Shown here: positions 1 through 9,300 of the stretch, one piece after another | Position numbering within the stretch: the stretch's first letter is position 1 | Layout of the letters: each line of letters begins with the position of its first letter | Source: Granulicatella balaenopterae | GTDB lineage: Bacteria; Bacillota; Bacilli; Lactobacillales; Aerococcaceae | NCBI RefSeq assembly: GCF_900111135.1 | Contig: NZ_FOGF01000001.1 | Location: 1-64,000, forward strand | Length of the DNA: 64,000 nucleotides | Direction: 5' to 3' | Made by a program: the position numbers and the translations under genes | The notes under the pieces: generated by a model | Told to the model about the DNA's origin: nothing | The model's database searches: none | What the model saw: only the letters and a program-made list of their open reading frames with translations

Positions 1-308
1 GCCTTTCTCGTAGGATCACGCTTAATATACCCCTCATCAACCGCATCCAACACCGCCGCCTTCAACTGATGATGAAAATCCATCGTAGTCTGACGCTCAT
101 GTTCTTGGGCATAATCATTTAATAATTGCTGATAAGAAATCCGATTCAAATCACACACCTTCAACTCAGGCGCCAACTTTCTCACCCACACATAAGTCAT
201 ACGATACTTCTGCATCGTCACATCCCGAATCGCACCTTCCTTATAAATCGTAATCCAACGCTTGTAATATTGATAAAATAATTCATTTGCACCTTCATGA
301 ATAGCCAT
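1..308 (-). CDS. Tyrosine site-specific recombinase (integrase), N-terminal part, cut by window edge
   Basis: Reading leftward from the ATG at 308, about 102 residues are open to the window edge. They begin MAIHEGANELFYQYYKRW and have the look of the N-terminal SAM-like, DNA-binding part of phage/Tn-type tyrosine recombinases, including the segment KYRMTYVWVRKLAP. The catalytic R-H-R-Y domain lies outside the window, so activity cannot be judged. A GGAGGG ribosome site sits just upstream of the ATG. The gene points away from two silent hsdS cassettes, and such recombinases are known partners of phase-variable type I restriction loci, so a role in hsdS switching is a reasonable inference. An integrase of an unrelated mobile element is the alternative. 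Confidence 0.75.
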   Translation of the reverse strand, partial: MAIHEGANELFYQYYKRWITIYKEGAIRDVTMQKYRMTYVWVRKLAPELKVCDLNRISYQQLLNDYAQEHERQTTMDFHHQLKAAVLDAVDEGYIKRDPTRK

Positions 309-486
309 ATAAAATCCCTCCATAAAATAGTAAAAATCACTAAAACAGGCTTACGATGGTGACGAGTGATGGCCATTAATCTATCTAAATATACGTAATT
401 TATAGCAAAAAAATTTATTATTAAATGTATACTTATTATAAATGAAAATAATTTATGAAAAGAGCAATTTGAAAAATAAACAAACT

Positions 487-979
487 CTTGGGAACAACGG
501 AAGTTGGGGGAATTAGCTACAACATTTTCTGGAGGGACACCTTCAGTAGGTGTAAAAGAATATTATAATGGAAATATTCCTTTTATAAGATCTGCAGAAA
601 TAAATGCAAACGTTACAGAATTATTTATTTCAGAGTTAGCTTTAAAAAATTCTTCAGCAAGATTGGTAGAAAAAGGTAATATTTTATATGCATTATACGG
701 TGCAACAAGTGGTGAAGTAGGGATTTCTAAAATTAATGGTGCTATAAACCAAGCTATATTAGCAATTATACCTATTCAAGAAACTAATGCAGAATTTTTA
801 ATGTATTGGCTTAATAAAAATAAAAATAAGATTATTAAAACTTATCTTCAAGGTGGACAAGGAAATTTATCTGGAAGTATTGTGAAAAATTTAATAATTT
901 CTCTACCTAAATATGATGAGCAGAAAAAAATAGGTGAATATTTAACCGACCTAGATCACCTCATCACTCTTCATCAACG
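487..979. repeat. 493-bp direct repeat, silent copy
   Basis: Positions 487-979 appear identical to 5095-5587. The borders are the shared cassette repeats: CTTGGGAACAACGGAAGTT at the start and CATCACTCTTCATCAACG at the end. Exact identity of a non-expressed and an expressed copy implies very recent copying. Confidence 0.9.
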
Positions 980-992
980 AAAGTTAGGTTAA
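487..992 (+). pseudogene. Silent hsdS cassette 1 (copy of the expressed second recognition domain)
   Basis: This is a target-recognition half-domain of a type I specificity subunit without a start codon or promoter of its own. The hsdS frame runs from TGG at 489 and is closed just upstream by a TAA at 477. It begins WEQRKLGELATTFSGG, ends LITLHQRKLG and stops at 992. Positions 487-979 match 5095-5587 of the expressed hsdS base for base as far as I could compare by eye. After 979 the sequences diverge, so the cassette lacks the C-terminal coiled-coil segment. It is best read as a donor of recognition sequence, not a gene making a functional protein. A TTG at 504 could in principle start a 162-residue fragment, but it has no ribosome site. 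Confidence 0.85.
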
Positions 993-1082
993 TTTCAATT
1001 TATGAAAATATAATATTTTGAAATTTTTTCAAAATGTGAAACTTCAGTTTCATCAAATATTTTTGAAGTATACACAAACACT

Positions 1083-1628
1083 TGGGAACAACGGAAGTTA
1101 GGGGAATTTGCAGAAAAAGCTGTAGATAATAGAGGGAAGACCCCACCACTAGATAAAACTGGAACGCATCCATTAATTGAGGTAGCATCACTAGGGAAAG
1201 GAGCTCCAGATTACAGTAAAATTGAAAAGTTTTTAAATGATAAATCCTTTGAAAATAATTTACGGGATTATATAAAAGAAGGGGATATTTTATTCTCTAC
1301 AGTAGGAAGTATAGGTCTTGTTAGCCTTATGGATTCGCATGAAGAAGCTGCTATCGCCCAAAATATAGTTGCTTTTCGTGCTAAAAAAAGTTATGTATCA
1401 AATTTTTTATACGCTATGTTTTCTACTGAAATAAACAAGAAGAAAGCTGAGAGAATTGTAATGGGAGCTGTTCAACCAAGTATCAAAGTATCGCAACTTA
1501 TTAATGTGAATTATGCCGTTACAAAAAATATAAACGAACAATCCCGCATCGGATCGTTCTTTTCTGAGCTAGATCACCTAATCACTCTTCATCAACGAAT
1601 GCCAGAAAATAGTCTCAAATACACATAA
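1083..1628 (+). pseudogene. Silent hsdS cassette 2 (different recognition domain)
   Basis: This is a second startless specificity half-domain in the same orientation. The frame opens WEQRKLGEFAEKAVDNRGK, continues through KEGDILFSTVGSIG and closes SFFSELDHLITLHQR before a short unrelated tail ending at 1628. Its middle differs from both domains of the expressed hsdS, so it would give a new DNA specificity if moved in. Its 3' end (SRIGSFFSELDHL) resembles the end of recognition domain 1 of hsdS (SQIGSFFSELDHL), which suggests domain 1 is its recipient position. It shares the start repeat (1081) and end repeat (about 1569-1598) with cassette 1 and with hsdS. Confidence 0.85.
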
Positions 1629-1776
1629 AATGGTATTTGAAAGCATTATTTTCATAAATTATAGTAAATAAGAAGACGATAATGAAAATAATTTTGCGTT
1701 CTAAGAAAAAAGTCAAATTTTTAACCAGCTTACCTAAATTATTTTAATGGTAACTGCGTAAGAGCGTGAGGTAATA

Positions 1777-1785
1777 TGCTATAAT
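1777..1785 (+). promoter_or_regulatory. Extended -10 promoter of the hsdM operon
   Basis: TGCTATAAT is a perfect extended -10 hexamer (TATAAT at 1780-1785) about 38 bases before the chosen hsdM start. No good -35 is visible. Because it overlaps the upstream in-frame ATG at 1784, that ATG cannot be the translation start. Confidence 0.7.
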
Positions 1786-1822
1786 GAAGAAGACAATCAA
1801 AATTAAAAGGGGTATAAAATCA

Positions 1823-4417
1823 ATGCAATTAACGAAACAACAATTAGCTGCTAAAATTTGGAATGCTGCTAACCAAATGCGTTCAAAAATCGAAGCAAAT
1901 GAATATAAAGATTATATTTTAGGATTTATGTTTTACAAATATATTTCTGAAAAAGAAGAAGAAGTTTTAACTGAAGATGGCGCAACACGTCAAGATATGA
2001 AAGAGTACTTAGTTGAAGGTAATAGCGAAATGGTTGAGTATTTACAAGATAAGATTGGCTATTTTATTTCATATGACAATTTATTTTCAACATGGTTAGA
2101 AAAAGGGAAAGATTTTGATATTGCAGATGTTCGTGAAGCTTTATCTGCTTTTAACCGTTTAATCGGTAAAAATCATAAAGATGTTTTTGAAGGGATTTTC
2201 AACACTTTAGATACAGGTTTATCCAATTTAGGTTCTACAGCAGGTAAACAAACGAAAGCTGTTTTAGAAATTATCAAATTAATTAAAGAAATTCCAATGG
2301 ATGCGAATCATGATTATGATGTCTTGGGATTTGTATATGAGTATTTAATTTCAATGTTTGCGGCCAATGCAGGTAAAAAAGCAGGGGAATTCTATACACC
2401 ACATGAAGTATCAGTGTTAATGAGTGATATTGTGGCGGAACACTTAAAAGATAAAGAAGAAATCAAAATCTATGACCCAACATCTGGATCTGGTTCGTTA
2501 TTAATTAATATCGGTCAAAGTGTTACAAAACATAATGGTAACCGTGACTCTATCCAATATTATGCGCAAGAATTAAAATCAAGCACTTATAACTTAACTC
2601 GTATGAACTTAGTCATGCGTGGCATTAATCCATCAAATATTATTACCAGAAATGCCGATACATTAGTGGAAGACTGGCCGTTAGAAAATGCTAATCCGAA
2701 TGAATTCCGTAAGCAATTACGTGTTGATGCGGTAGTATCTAACCCACCATATTCACAAAAATGGAATCATGAAGAAATAGATGAAAATGATCCACGTTAT
2801 GATGAATTTGGTATGGCACCAACTAGTAAAGCTGACTTTGCTTTCTTATTACATGATTTATACCACGTTGAAGATGGTGGTATTATGACGATTGTTTTAC
2901 CTCATGGAGTACTATTCCGTGGTGGAGAAGAGGGCAAAATCAGACGAAACTTAATTGAGAAAAATCATATCGATGCAATTATTGGTTTACCAGCTAACAT
3001 TTTCTTTGGTACAGGTATTCCAACAATTGTGATGGTTTTAAAACGTACTCGTGATGAAAACGACACATTAATTATTGATGCTTCTGAAAATTATATTAAA
3101 GAAGGTACTAATAATAAATTACGTTCATCAGATATCAAGCGTATTGTCGATGCAATTAAAGAGCGCAAAGATATTGAAAACTTTGCTCGTGTCGTAAGTC
3201 GTGAAGAAATTCGTGAAAATGACTATAACTTAAATATTCCACGTTATGTATCTTCAGCGGACGATACAGATACTTGGGACATTTATGCAACTATGGCTGG
3301 AGGTATTCCGATTGTTGAATTAGAACAATTTAATGACTATTGGACGGCTTTCCCATCATTAAGAAATGAATTGTTTGTTCCAAAAACAGAAAAACATGTT
3401 GAACTTATTAGTGAAGATTTAACAAGTATCTTTAGTAATAATCAAGAAATTAAAAACTATAAACAACAAGCACATCAAGAATTTGATAGCTTTAAAGCTT
3501 ATTTATCAGAAACATTATTAACGAATATTGAGGAATTAAATATCGCAACTGCAGAAGAACAAGTTGTCGCAGAAATGTTTAAACGCTTAAATAACATTCC
3601 ATTAGTTGATAAATACCAAGTATACCAAGTCTTAGCAGACGCTTGGAAAGTAATCTCAGGTGATATCGAACTAATTAAACAAAATGGTCAAGCAATTATC
3701 ACTCAAGTTGAACCAAACATGGTTGAAAAAACAAAATCAAACAAAAAAGTTGAAGTTCAAGAAGGCTGGAAAGGAACAATCCTACCATTTGATTTAGTAG
3801 CAAAAGTGTTATTAACAGAACAAACAACAGCATTAGCAACTAATCAAGACCGCTTAAATCAAATCATTGCTGAAAAACAAGAAATTTTTGAATCATTGTC
3901 AGAAGAAGACTTTGAAGAGCTTGAAGATATCTTAAATGCCAATAAAACAAACTTTACAAAAGGTGACTTAAATAAATTTGTTAAAGAATTACTAAAAGCA
4001 CAAAGAAAATCAGACTATGATGAAGATTCAATTGAATATAAATGTATTCACTCAAAAGATTTAGCAGATACAGAAGCAGAATTGAAGAAAACGGTTAAAG
4101 AAAAAGAAGATGAATTGCATGTCTTAACAAAAGCAACCACAGAATCATTAACACCAGAGCAAATTACAGAATTACTAGAAGTAAAATGGTTTGCTGAACT
4201 ATTAACGAATATCAATCAATTCCCAACACATAAAATTGATGAATTACATACAGGAATTAAAAATATCATTGGAAAATATGCAACAACATTAAGTGATATT
4301 GATAAAGAAATTCATGAAACAGAACAAAAACTAAGCAGTCTATTAGATGATTTAGTAGCTGATGAAGAAGACATGATGGGGATTAACTTACTAAAAGAAT
4401 TGTTAGGAGAGAGCTAA
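1823..4417 (+). CDS. hsdM: Type I restriction-modification methyltransferase subunit HsdM
   Basis: This is the modification subunit of a type I system; it transfers methyl groups to adenine N6 together with HsdS. The protein opens MQLTKQQLAAKIWNAANQMR, the usual helical N-terminal domain. It has the SAM-binding motif DPTSGSGSLL at about residue 218 and the catalytic NPPY at about residue 307. The start at 1823 is chosen because AAAAGGGG lies upstream and because the earlier in-frame ATG falls in the -10 box. At 865 residues it is clearly longer than the roughly 500-530 residues of classical HsdM. The extra part after about residue 490 is Lys/Glu-rich and helical, with a coiled-coil-like end. 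hsdS follows one base after the stop. Confidence 0.95.
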   Translation: MQLTKQQLAAKIWNAANQMRSKIEANEYKDYILGFMFYKYISEKEEEVLTEDGATRQDMKEYLVEGNSEMVEYLQDKIGYFISYDNLFSTWLEKGKDFDIADVREALSAFNRLIGKNHKDVFEGIFNTLDTGLSNLGSTAGKQTKAVLEIIKLIKEIPMDANHDYDVLGFVYEYLISMFAANAGKKAGEFYTPHEVSVLMSDIVAEHLKDKEEIKIYDPTSGSGSLLINIGQSVTKHNGNRDSIQYYAQELKSSTYNLTRMNLVMRGINPSNIITRNADTLVEDWPLENANPNEFRKQLRVDAVVSNPPYSQKWNHEEIDENDPRYDEFGMAPTSKADFAFLLHDLYHVEDGGIMTIVLPHGVLFRGGEEGKIRRNLIEKNHIDAIIGLPANIFFGTGIPTIVMVLKRTRDENDTLIIDASENYIKEGTNNKLRSSDIKRIVDAIKERKDIENFARVVSREEIRENDYNLNIPRYVSSADDTDTWDIYATMAGGIPIVELEQFNDYWTAFPSLRNELFVPKTEKHVELISEDLTSIFSNNQEIKNYKQQAHQEFDSFKAYLSETLLTNIEELNIATAEEQVVAEMFKRLNNIPLVDKYQVYQVLADAWKVISGDIELIKQNGQAIITQVEPNMVEKTKSNKKVEVQEGWKGTILPFDLVAKVLLTEQTTALATNQDRLNQIIAEKQEIFESLSEEDFEELEDILNANKTNFTKGDLNKFVKELLKAQRKSDYDEDSIEYKCIHSKDLADTEAELKKTVKEKEDELHVLTKATTESLTPEQITELLEVKWFAELLTNINQFPTHKIDELHTGIKNIIGKYATTLSDIDKEIHETEQKLSSLLDDLVADEEDMMGINLLKELLGES

Positions 4418-4418
4418 A

Positions 4419-5645
4419 ATGTCGGAAATGAATAAAAAACCAAAAATAAGATTTAAAGGCTACACTGACGCTTGGGAACAACGGAAGTTAGGAGAATTAA
4501 TAAATGATTTTTCATATGGTTTAAATGCTGCAGCAAAAGAATATGATGGTATTAATAAATATTTAAGAATTACAGATATAGATGAACAAAGTAATCAATT
4601 TAATCAGAATAATGTTACTACTCCAAATATTGATTTATCTAATTGTGATAATTATTTATTAACAGAAGGTGATTTACTTTTTGCAAGAACTGGCGCAAGT
4701 GTTGGGAAAACATACATGTATAGAAATACAGACGGAAAGGTATATTATGCTGGATTTTTAATAAAAGGTTCTGTTTTATCAAATACAGATGTAAGTTTTG
4801 TTTTCCAAAATACTATGACAAAAAATTATAAAAATTTTGTTACTATTACATCTCAACGATCAGGTCAACCAGGAATTAATGCAACAGAGTATGCAACGTA
4901 TAAATTATATGTTCCAAATTCTTTACAAGAACAATCCCAAATCGGCTCGTTCTTTTCTGAGCTAGACCACCTAATCACTCTTCATCAGCGTAAGCTTGAA
5001 CAGCTAAAAAACACTAAAAAATCTATGCTTTTGAAAATGTTTCCAGCTGAAGGTAGTCAATATCCAGAAATTAGATTCGCTGGTTACACTGACGCTTGGG
5101 AACAACGGAAGTTGGGGGAATTAGCTACAACATTTTCTGGAGGGACACCTTCAGTAGGTGTAAAAGAATATTATAATGGAAATATTCCTTTTATAAGATC
5201 TGCAGAAATAAATGCAAACGTTACAGAATTATTTATTTCAGAGTTAGCTTTAAAAAATTCTTCAGCAAGATTGGTAGAAAAAGGTAATATTTTATATGCA
5301 TTATACGGTGCAACAAGTGGTGAAGTAGGGATTTCTAAAATTAATGGTGCTATAAACCAAGCTATATTAGCAATTATACCTATTCAAGAAACTAATGCAG
5401 AATTTTTAATGTATTGGCTTAATAAAAATAAAAATAAGATTATTAAAACTTATCTTCAAGGTGGACAAGGAAATTTATCTGGAAGTATTGTGAAAAATTT
5501 AATAATTTCTCTACCTAAATATGATGAGCAGAAAAAAATAGGTGAATATTTAACCGACCTAGATCACCTCATCACTCTTCATCAACGTAAACTAGAAAAA
5601 CTGGAAAAAGTGAAGAAATCAATGCTTGAAAATATGTTCGTTTAA
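4419..5645 (+). CDS. hsdS: Type I restriction-modification specificity subunit HsdS
   Basis: HsdS supplies the DNA target specificity for the M2S methylase and the R2M2S restriction complex. The 408-residue protein has the normal two-fold layout. Recognition domain 1 starts after KIRFKGYTDAWEQRKLGEL and ends LITLHQRKLEQLKNTKKSM. Domain 2 starts after EIRFAGYTDAWEQRKLGEL and ends LITLHQRKLEKLEKVKKSM. The near-identical flanks of the two halves are the conserved regions that form the coiled-coil spacer. The second domain is duplicated in silent cassette 1 upstream of hsdM. Spacing to hsdM is one base, so the two are translationally coupled. Recent replacement of domain 2 by recombination is inferred from the exact duplication. 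Confidence 0.96.
   Translation: MSEMNKKPKIRFKGYTDAWEQRKLGELINDFSYGLNAAAKEYDGINKYLRITDIDEQSNQFNQNNVTTPNIDLSNCDNYLLTEGDLLFARTGASVGKTYMYRNTDGKVYYAGFLIKGSVLSNTDVSFVFQNTMTKNYKNFVTITSQRSGQPGINATEYATYKLYVPNSLQEQSQIGSFFSELDHLITLHQRKLEQLKNTKKSMLLKMFPAEGSQYPEIRFAGYTDAWEQRKLGELATTFSGGTPSVGVKEYYNGNIPFIRSAEINANVTELFISELALKNSSARLVEKGNILYALYGATSGEVGISKINGAINQAILAIIPIQETNAEFLMYWLNKNKNKIIKTYLQGGQGNLSGSIVKNLIISLPKYDEQKKIGEYLTDLDHLITLHQRKLEKLEKVKKSMLENMFV
5095..5587. repeat. 493-bp direct repeat, expressed copy inside hsdS
   Basis: This is the expressed counterpart of 487-979 and covers almost exactly recognition domain 2. The boundary repeats also flank recognition domain 1 (start copy at 4471, end copy at about 4962-4990). 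The expressed gene therefore carries two cassette slots. Confidence 0.9.
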
Positions 5646-5666
5646 ATTAAGAAAGAGGTGGGTCGA

Positions 5667-6272
5667 ATGGTTCTTGAAAATAAGTTAAATATTACAAATT
5701 CTGTAGATTTAGCGCATCAAGAAGAAAAAATAACTAAGAAAAAAGCTGTTGAATTATTTGATAAAGATAAGATTACCTCTTTTGAAGTAGGTACTTTTCA
5801 AGGGTTGAAGGCTATTCATCACTATTTATTTCAAGATATTTATGAGTTTGCTGGGGAGCTTAGAACGGTTAATATTGCTAAAGGTAATTTCCGTTTTGCT
5901 CCGGTAGTTTATTTGAGTCAAGCGTTACAAGCGATTGATCAGATGCCGCAAGCGACTTTTGATGAGATTGTTGAGAAGTATGTTGAAATGAATGTGGCTC
6001 ATCCTTTTAGAGAAGGTAATGGGCGTAGTATGCGTATTTGGTTGGATAATATCTTAAAGCAAGAATTAGGATATGTTGTTGATTGGGCTAAAATCGATAA
6101 GGCTAATTATTTAATGGCGATGGAAAGAAGTCCGATTAAAGATTTGGAAATTAAGTATCTACTAAAAGAAGCCTTAACTGATGATATTAATAATCGTGAA
6201 ATATATATGAAAGGTATTGATGCTAGTTATGATTATGAAGGCTATAATGTGTATAAAGCCGATGAATTGTAA
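5667..6272 (+). CDS. Fic/DOC family protein inside the restriction operon
   Basis: The 201-residue protein carries the complete Fic active-site motif HPFREGNGRSMR, with the catalytic His at about residue 112. This predicts transfer of AMP or another nucleotide moiety to a target hydroxyl. The conserved upstream flap-like region is FAGELRTVNIAKGNFRF. I see no clear inhibitory (S/T)xxxE(G/N) helix at either end, so autoinhibition is uncertain. The start at 5667 is set by GAAAGAGGTG six bases upstream; a GTG at 5658 lies inside that ribosome site. The gene sits 21 bases after hsdS and 35 bases before hsdR, so it is in the operon. Fic genes are known passengers in type I loci. The target here is unknown: modification of a restriction subunit or a toxin-like stress role are both possible. 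Confidence 0.9.
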   Translation: MVLENKLNITNSVDLAHQEEKITKKKAVELFDKDKITSFEVGTFQGLKAIHHYLFQDIYEFAGELRTVNIAKGNFRFAPVVYLSQALQAIDQMPQATFDEIVEKYVEMNVAHPFREGNGRSMRIWLDNILKQELGYVVDWAKIDKANYLMAMERSPIKDLEIKYLLKEALTDDINNREIYMKGIDASYDYEGYNVYKADEL

Positions 6273-6307
6273 TATCAATACAAATACTGTTGAAAGGAGT
6301 TCGATTT

Positions 6308-9300
6308 ATGAAATTTGCTAGAGAAGCTGATTTTGAAGAGGCTTTAATTAAGACCTTAAAGCAAAAAGGTTGGGAAGATGAAGTGTTAAAGAATCCGACT
6401 GAAAAAGATTTAATCAATAACTGGAAGAATATTTTATTTCATAATAATTGCGGAATTGATCGCTTGAATCATGTGCCGTTGACAGATACGGAAATGGAAC
6501 AAATTTTGGAACAAATTATTAGTTTAAGAACTCCAGTGGCTTTGAATGGCTTTATTAATGGGAAGTCTGTTTGTATTAAGCGTGATAATCCTGATGACCA
6601 GCTTCATTTAGGTAAAGAGGTTAGCTTGAAGATTTATGATCGCAAAGAGATTGCGGCTGGGCAAAGTCGTTATCAAATTGTTCAACAACCAAAATTTCCA
6701 ACAGTTGATCCTATTATGAATGATCGTCGTGGAGATGTGATGTTATTAATTAATGGGATGCCGCTGATACATATTGAGTTAAAAAGAAGTGGTGTTCCTG
6801 TTAGTCAGGCATACCACCAAATTGAAAAGTATTCTCGTGAAGGTGTCTTTACTGGATTGTATTCACTAATCCAAGTTTTTGTGGCTATGGAACCAGAGGA
6901 GGCTGTGTATTTTGCTAATCCTGGTCCTGATGGTAAGTTTAATAAGAGTTTTTATTTCCATTGGGCGGATTTCTATAATGAGCCGATTAATAATTGGAAA
7001 GAGATTGCTCGTTCATTGTTATCAATTCCGATGGCGCATCAGTTAATTGGTTTTTATACGATTGCGGATGCTTCGGATGGTGTATTAAAAGTGATGAGAA
7101 GTTATCAATATTATGCAGCTAACAAGATTTCGGATAAAGTATCTAAAATTAATTGGGAAGACCGTCATTTATTGGGTGGACATATCTGGCATACGACAGG
7201 TTCTGGTAAGACGATGACTAGTTTTAAGTCAGCTCAATTGATTGCGAATTCTAAAGATGCCGATAAGGTTATTTTCTTAATGGATAGAATTGAGTTAGGT
7301 ACTCAATCGTTGCGTGAATATCGTGCTTTTGCGGAGGATACTGATGAGGTGCAATCGACCGAAGATACACGTGTTTTAATTAATAAATTAACGAGCAATA
7401 GTCCATCTGATACATTGATTGTGACTTCTATTCAAAAGATGAGTAATATTAAAGAAGTTGATGGTGGTTTTAATGATTATGAATTAGAGTTAATGCAGTC
7501 TAAACGTATGGTCATCATTGTAGATGAAGCGCATCGAAGTACATTTGGTGAGATGTTAGTGACCATTAAGCGCACGTTCCCTAATGCGATATTCTTTGGC
7601 TTTACAGGTACACCGATTCATGATGAAAATAAGAAAAAAGAACATACGACAGCTAATGTATTTGGTGATGAATTGCACCGTTATAGCATTGCTGATGGGA
7701 TAAGAGATGGCAATGTACTAGGCTTTGACCCGTATAAAATCCTAACCTATCAAGACATAGATTTGCGTCAACAAGTTGCTTTTGAATGTCTTCATGTCAC
7801 TTCAGAAGATGAAATCTATCAAGATCCTAAAAAAATTAAGGAATATAATAAATATCTATCTGAAATGCTAATGGCGACAACTTATGATGCAGATGGTAAA
7901 GAGATTAGAGGGATTGAGAGCTACATACCAAGAGTACAATATGAAACAAGTGTCCACCAAGAGAAAGTATTAGAAAACATTGTCTCAAATTGGCGTCGTT
8001 TGAGCTTGAATTCGAAGTTCCATGCTATTTTTGCAACGAGCTCAATTCGTGAAGCGATTGAGTATTATCGTTTGTTTAAAGAAAAAGCACCACAATTAAA
8101 AGTTACTGCATTATTTGACCCGAATATTGATAATAATGGGCGTAGTGCTTTTAAAGAGGGTGGCTTAATCGAGGTTATTCGAGATTATAATAAAAATTAC
8201 GACAGAAACTTTGACCTGGCAACTCATAGTAAATTTAAAAAGGATGTTGCTGCTCGTTTGGCACATAAAGCACCATATAAATTTATTGAACAAGAGCCAG
8301 AAAAACGTATCGATATTTTAATCGTTGTTGATCAAATGTTAACAGGATTCGACTCAAAATGGGTAAATACTTTATATTTAGACAAGGTATTACAATACGA
8401 AAACTTAATTCAAGCATTTTCACGTACCAACCGTTTATTTGGACCCGAAAAGCCATTCGGTACAATTCGTTACTATCGTTATCCGCACACAATGGCAGAA
8501 AATGTAAAAAATGCCATGAAGTTATATTCTGGAGAAAAGCCGTTTGATTTGTTCGTTGATAAGTTACCAAAGAACTTAATGAAAATGAATCAAATATTTG
8601 AAGAGATTTCTGACTTATTTGCATCTGAAAAGATTGATGATTTTGAAAAGCTACCTGAAAAAATGGCTGCACAAGGTAAGTTCGGATCATTATTCTACAA
8701 ATTATCAAAAGCCTTAGAGTCCGCGCAAATTCAAGGATTCGTCTTTGAACAGTTACACTATGATATTGACGGAGAAGAGATTGATGTCTTATTAACAGAA
8801 ACAACTTACTTAACATTAGTACAACGGTATAAAGAATTAGCTAAAATTCCAAGTGGGATGAAGATGGATGAATCATTTCCTTTCGATATTGAAGGTTATT
8901 TAACGGAGATTGATACTGGTAAGATTGATTCTGAATATATGAACTCAAAATTTAAAAAGTATATGAAAGAATTGAAGCAAGAGTATATTAATGAAGAAGA
9001 TTTGCAAAAATCATTGGATGAATTGCATAAAACATTTGCGACATTAAGCCAAGATGAACAAAAATACGCCAATATCTTTTTACACGATATCCAAACAGGC
9101 GATATTCAAATTGAAGAAGGCAAATCGATTCAAGAATATATTGTTGAATATCAAGTTCGCTCACAAAACCAAGATATGCGAAAAGTGGTTGATTATTTAG
9201 GTGTCGATGAAAAATTATTATCAGATATGATGAATACAGACGTTATTGAAGAGACTTTAAACGAATACGGTCGCTTTGATAACCTAGTTGAATCAGCAGA

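Noticed and set aside
1642-1700. Inverted AT-rich repeat pairing with 440-462 as a recombination site
   Set aside because: Only about 14 AT-only bases match, which is expected by chance in such sequence.
1784-1822. Longer hsdM beginning at ATG 1784
   Set aside because: That ATG overlaps the perfect -10 hexamer TATAAT at 1780-1785 and has no ribosome site; the ATG at 1823 has AAAAGGGG and matches the usual HsdM start.
8283-8816. 177-residue open frame on the minus strand inside hsdR
   Set aside because: It is antisense to the conserved helicase part of hsdR, has no family-like content and no ribosome site.
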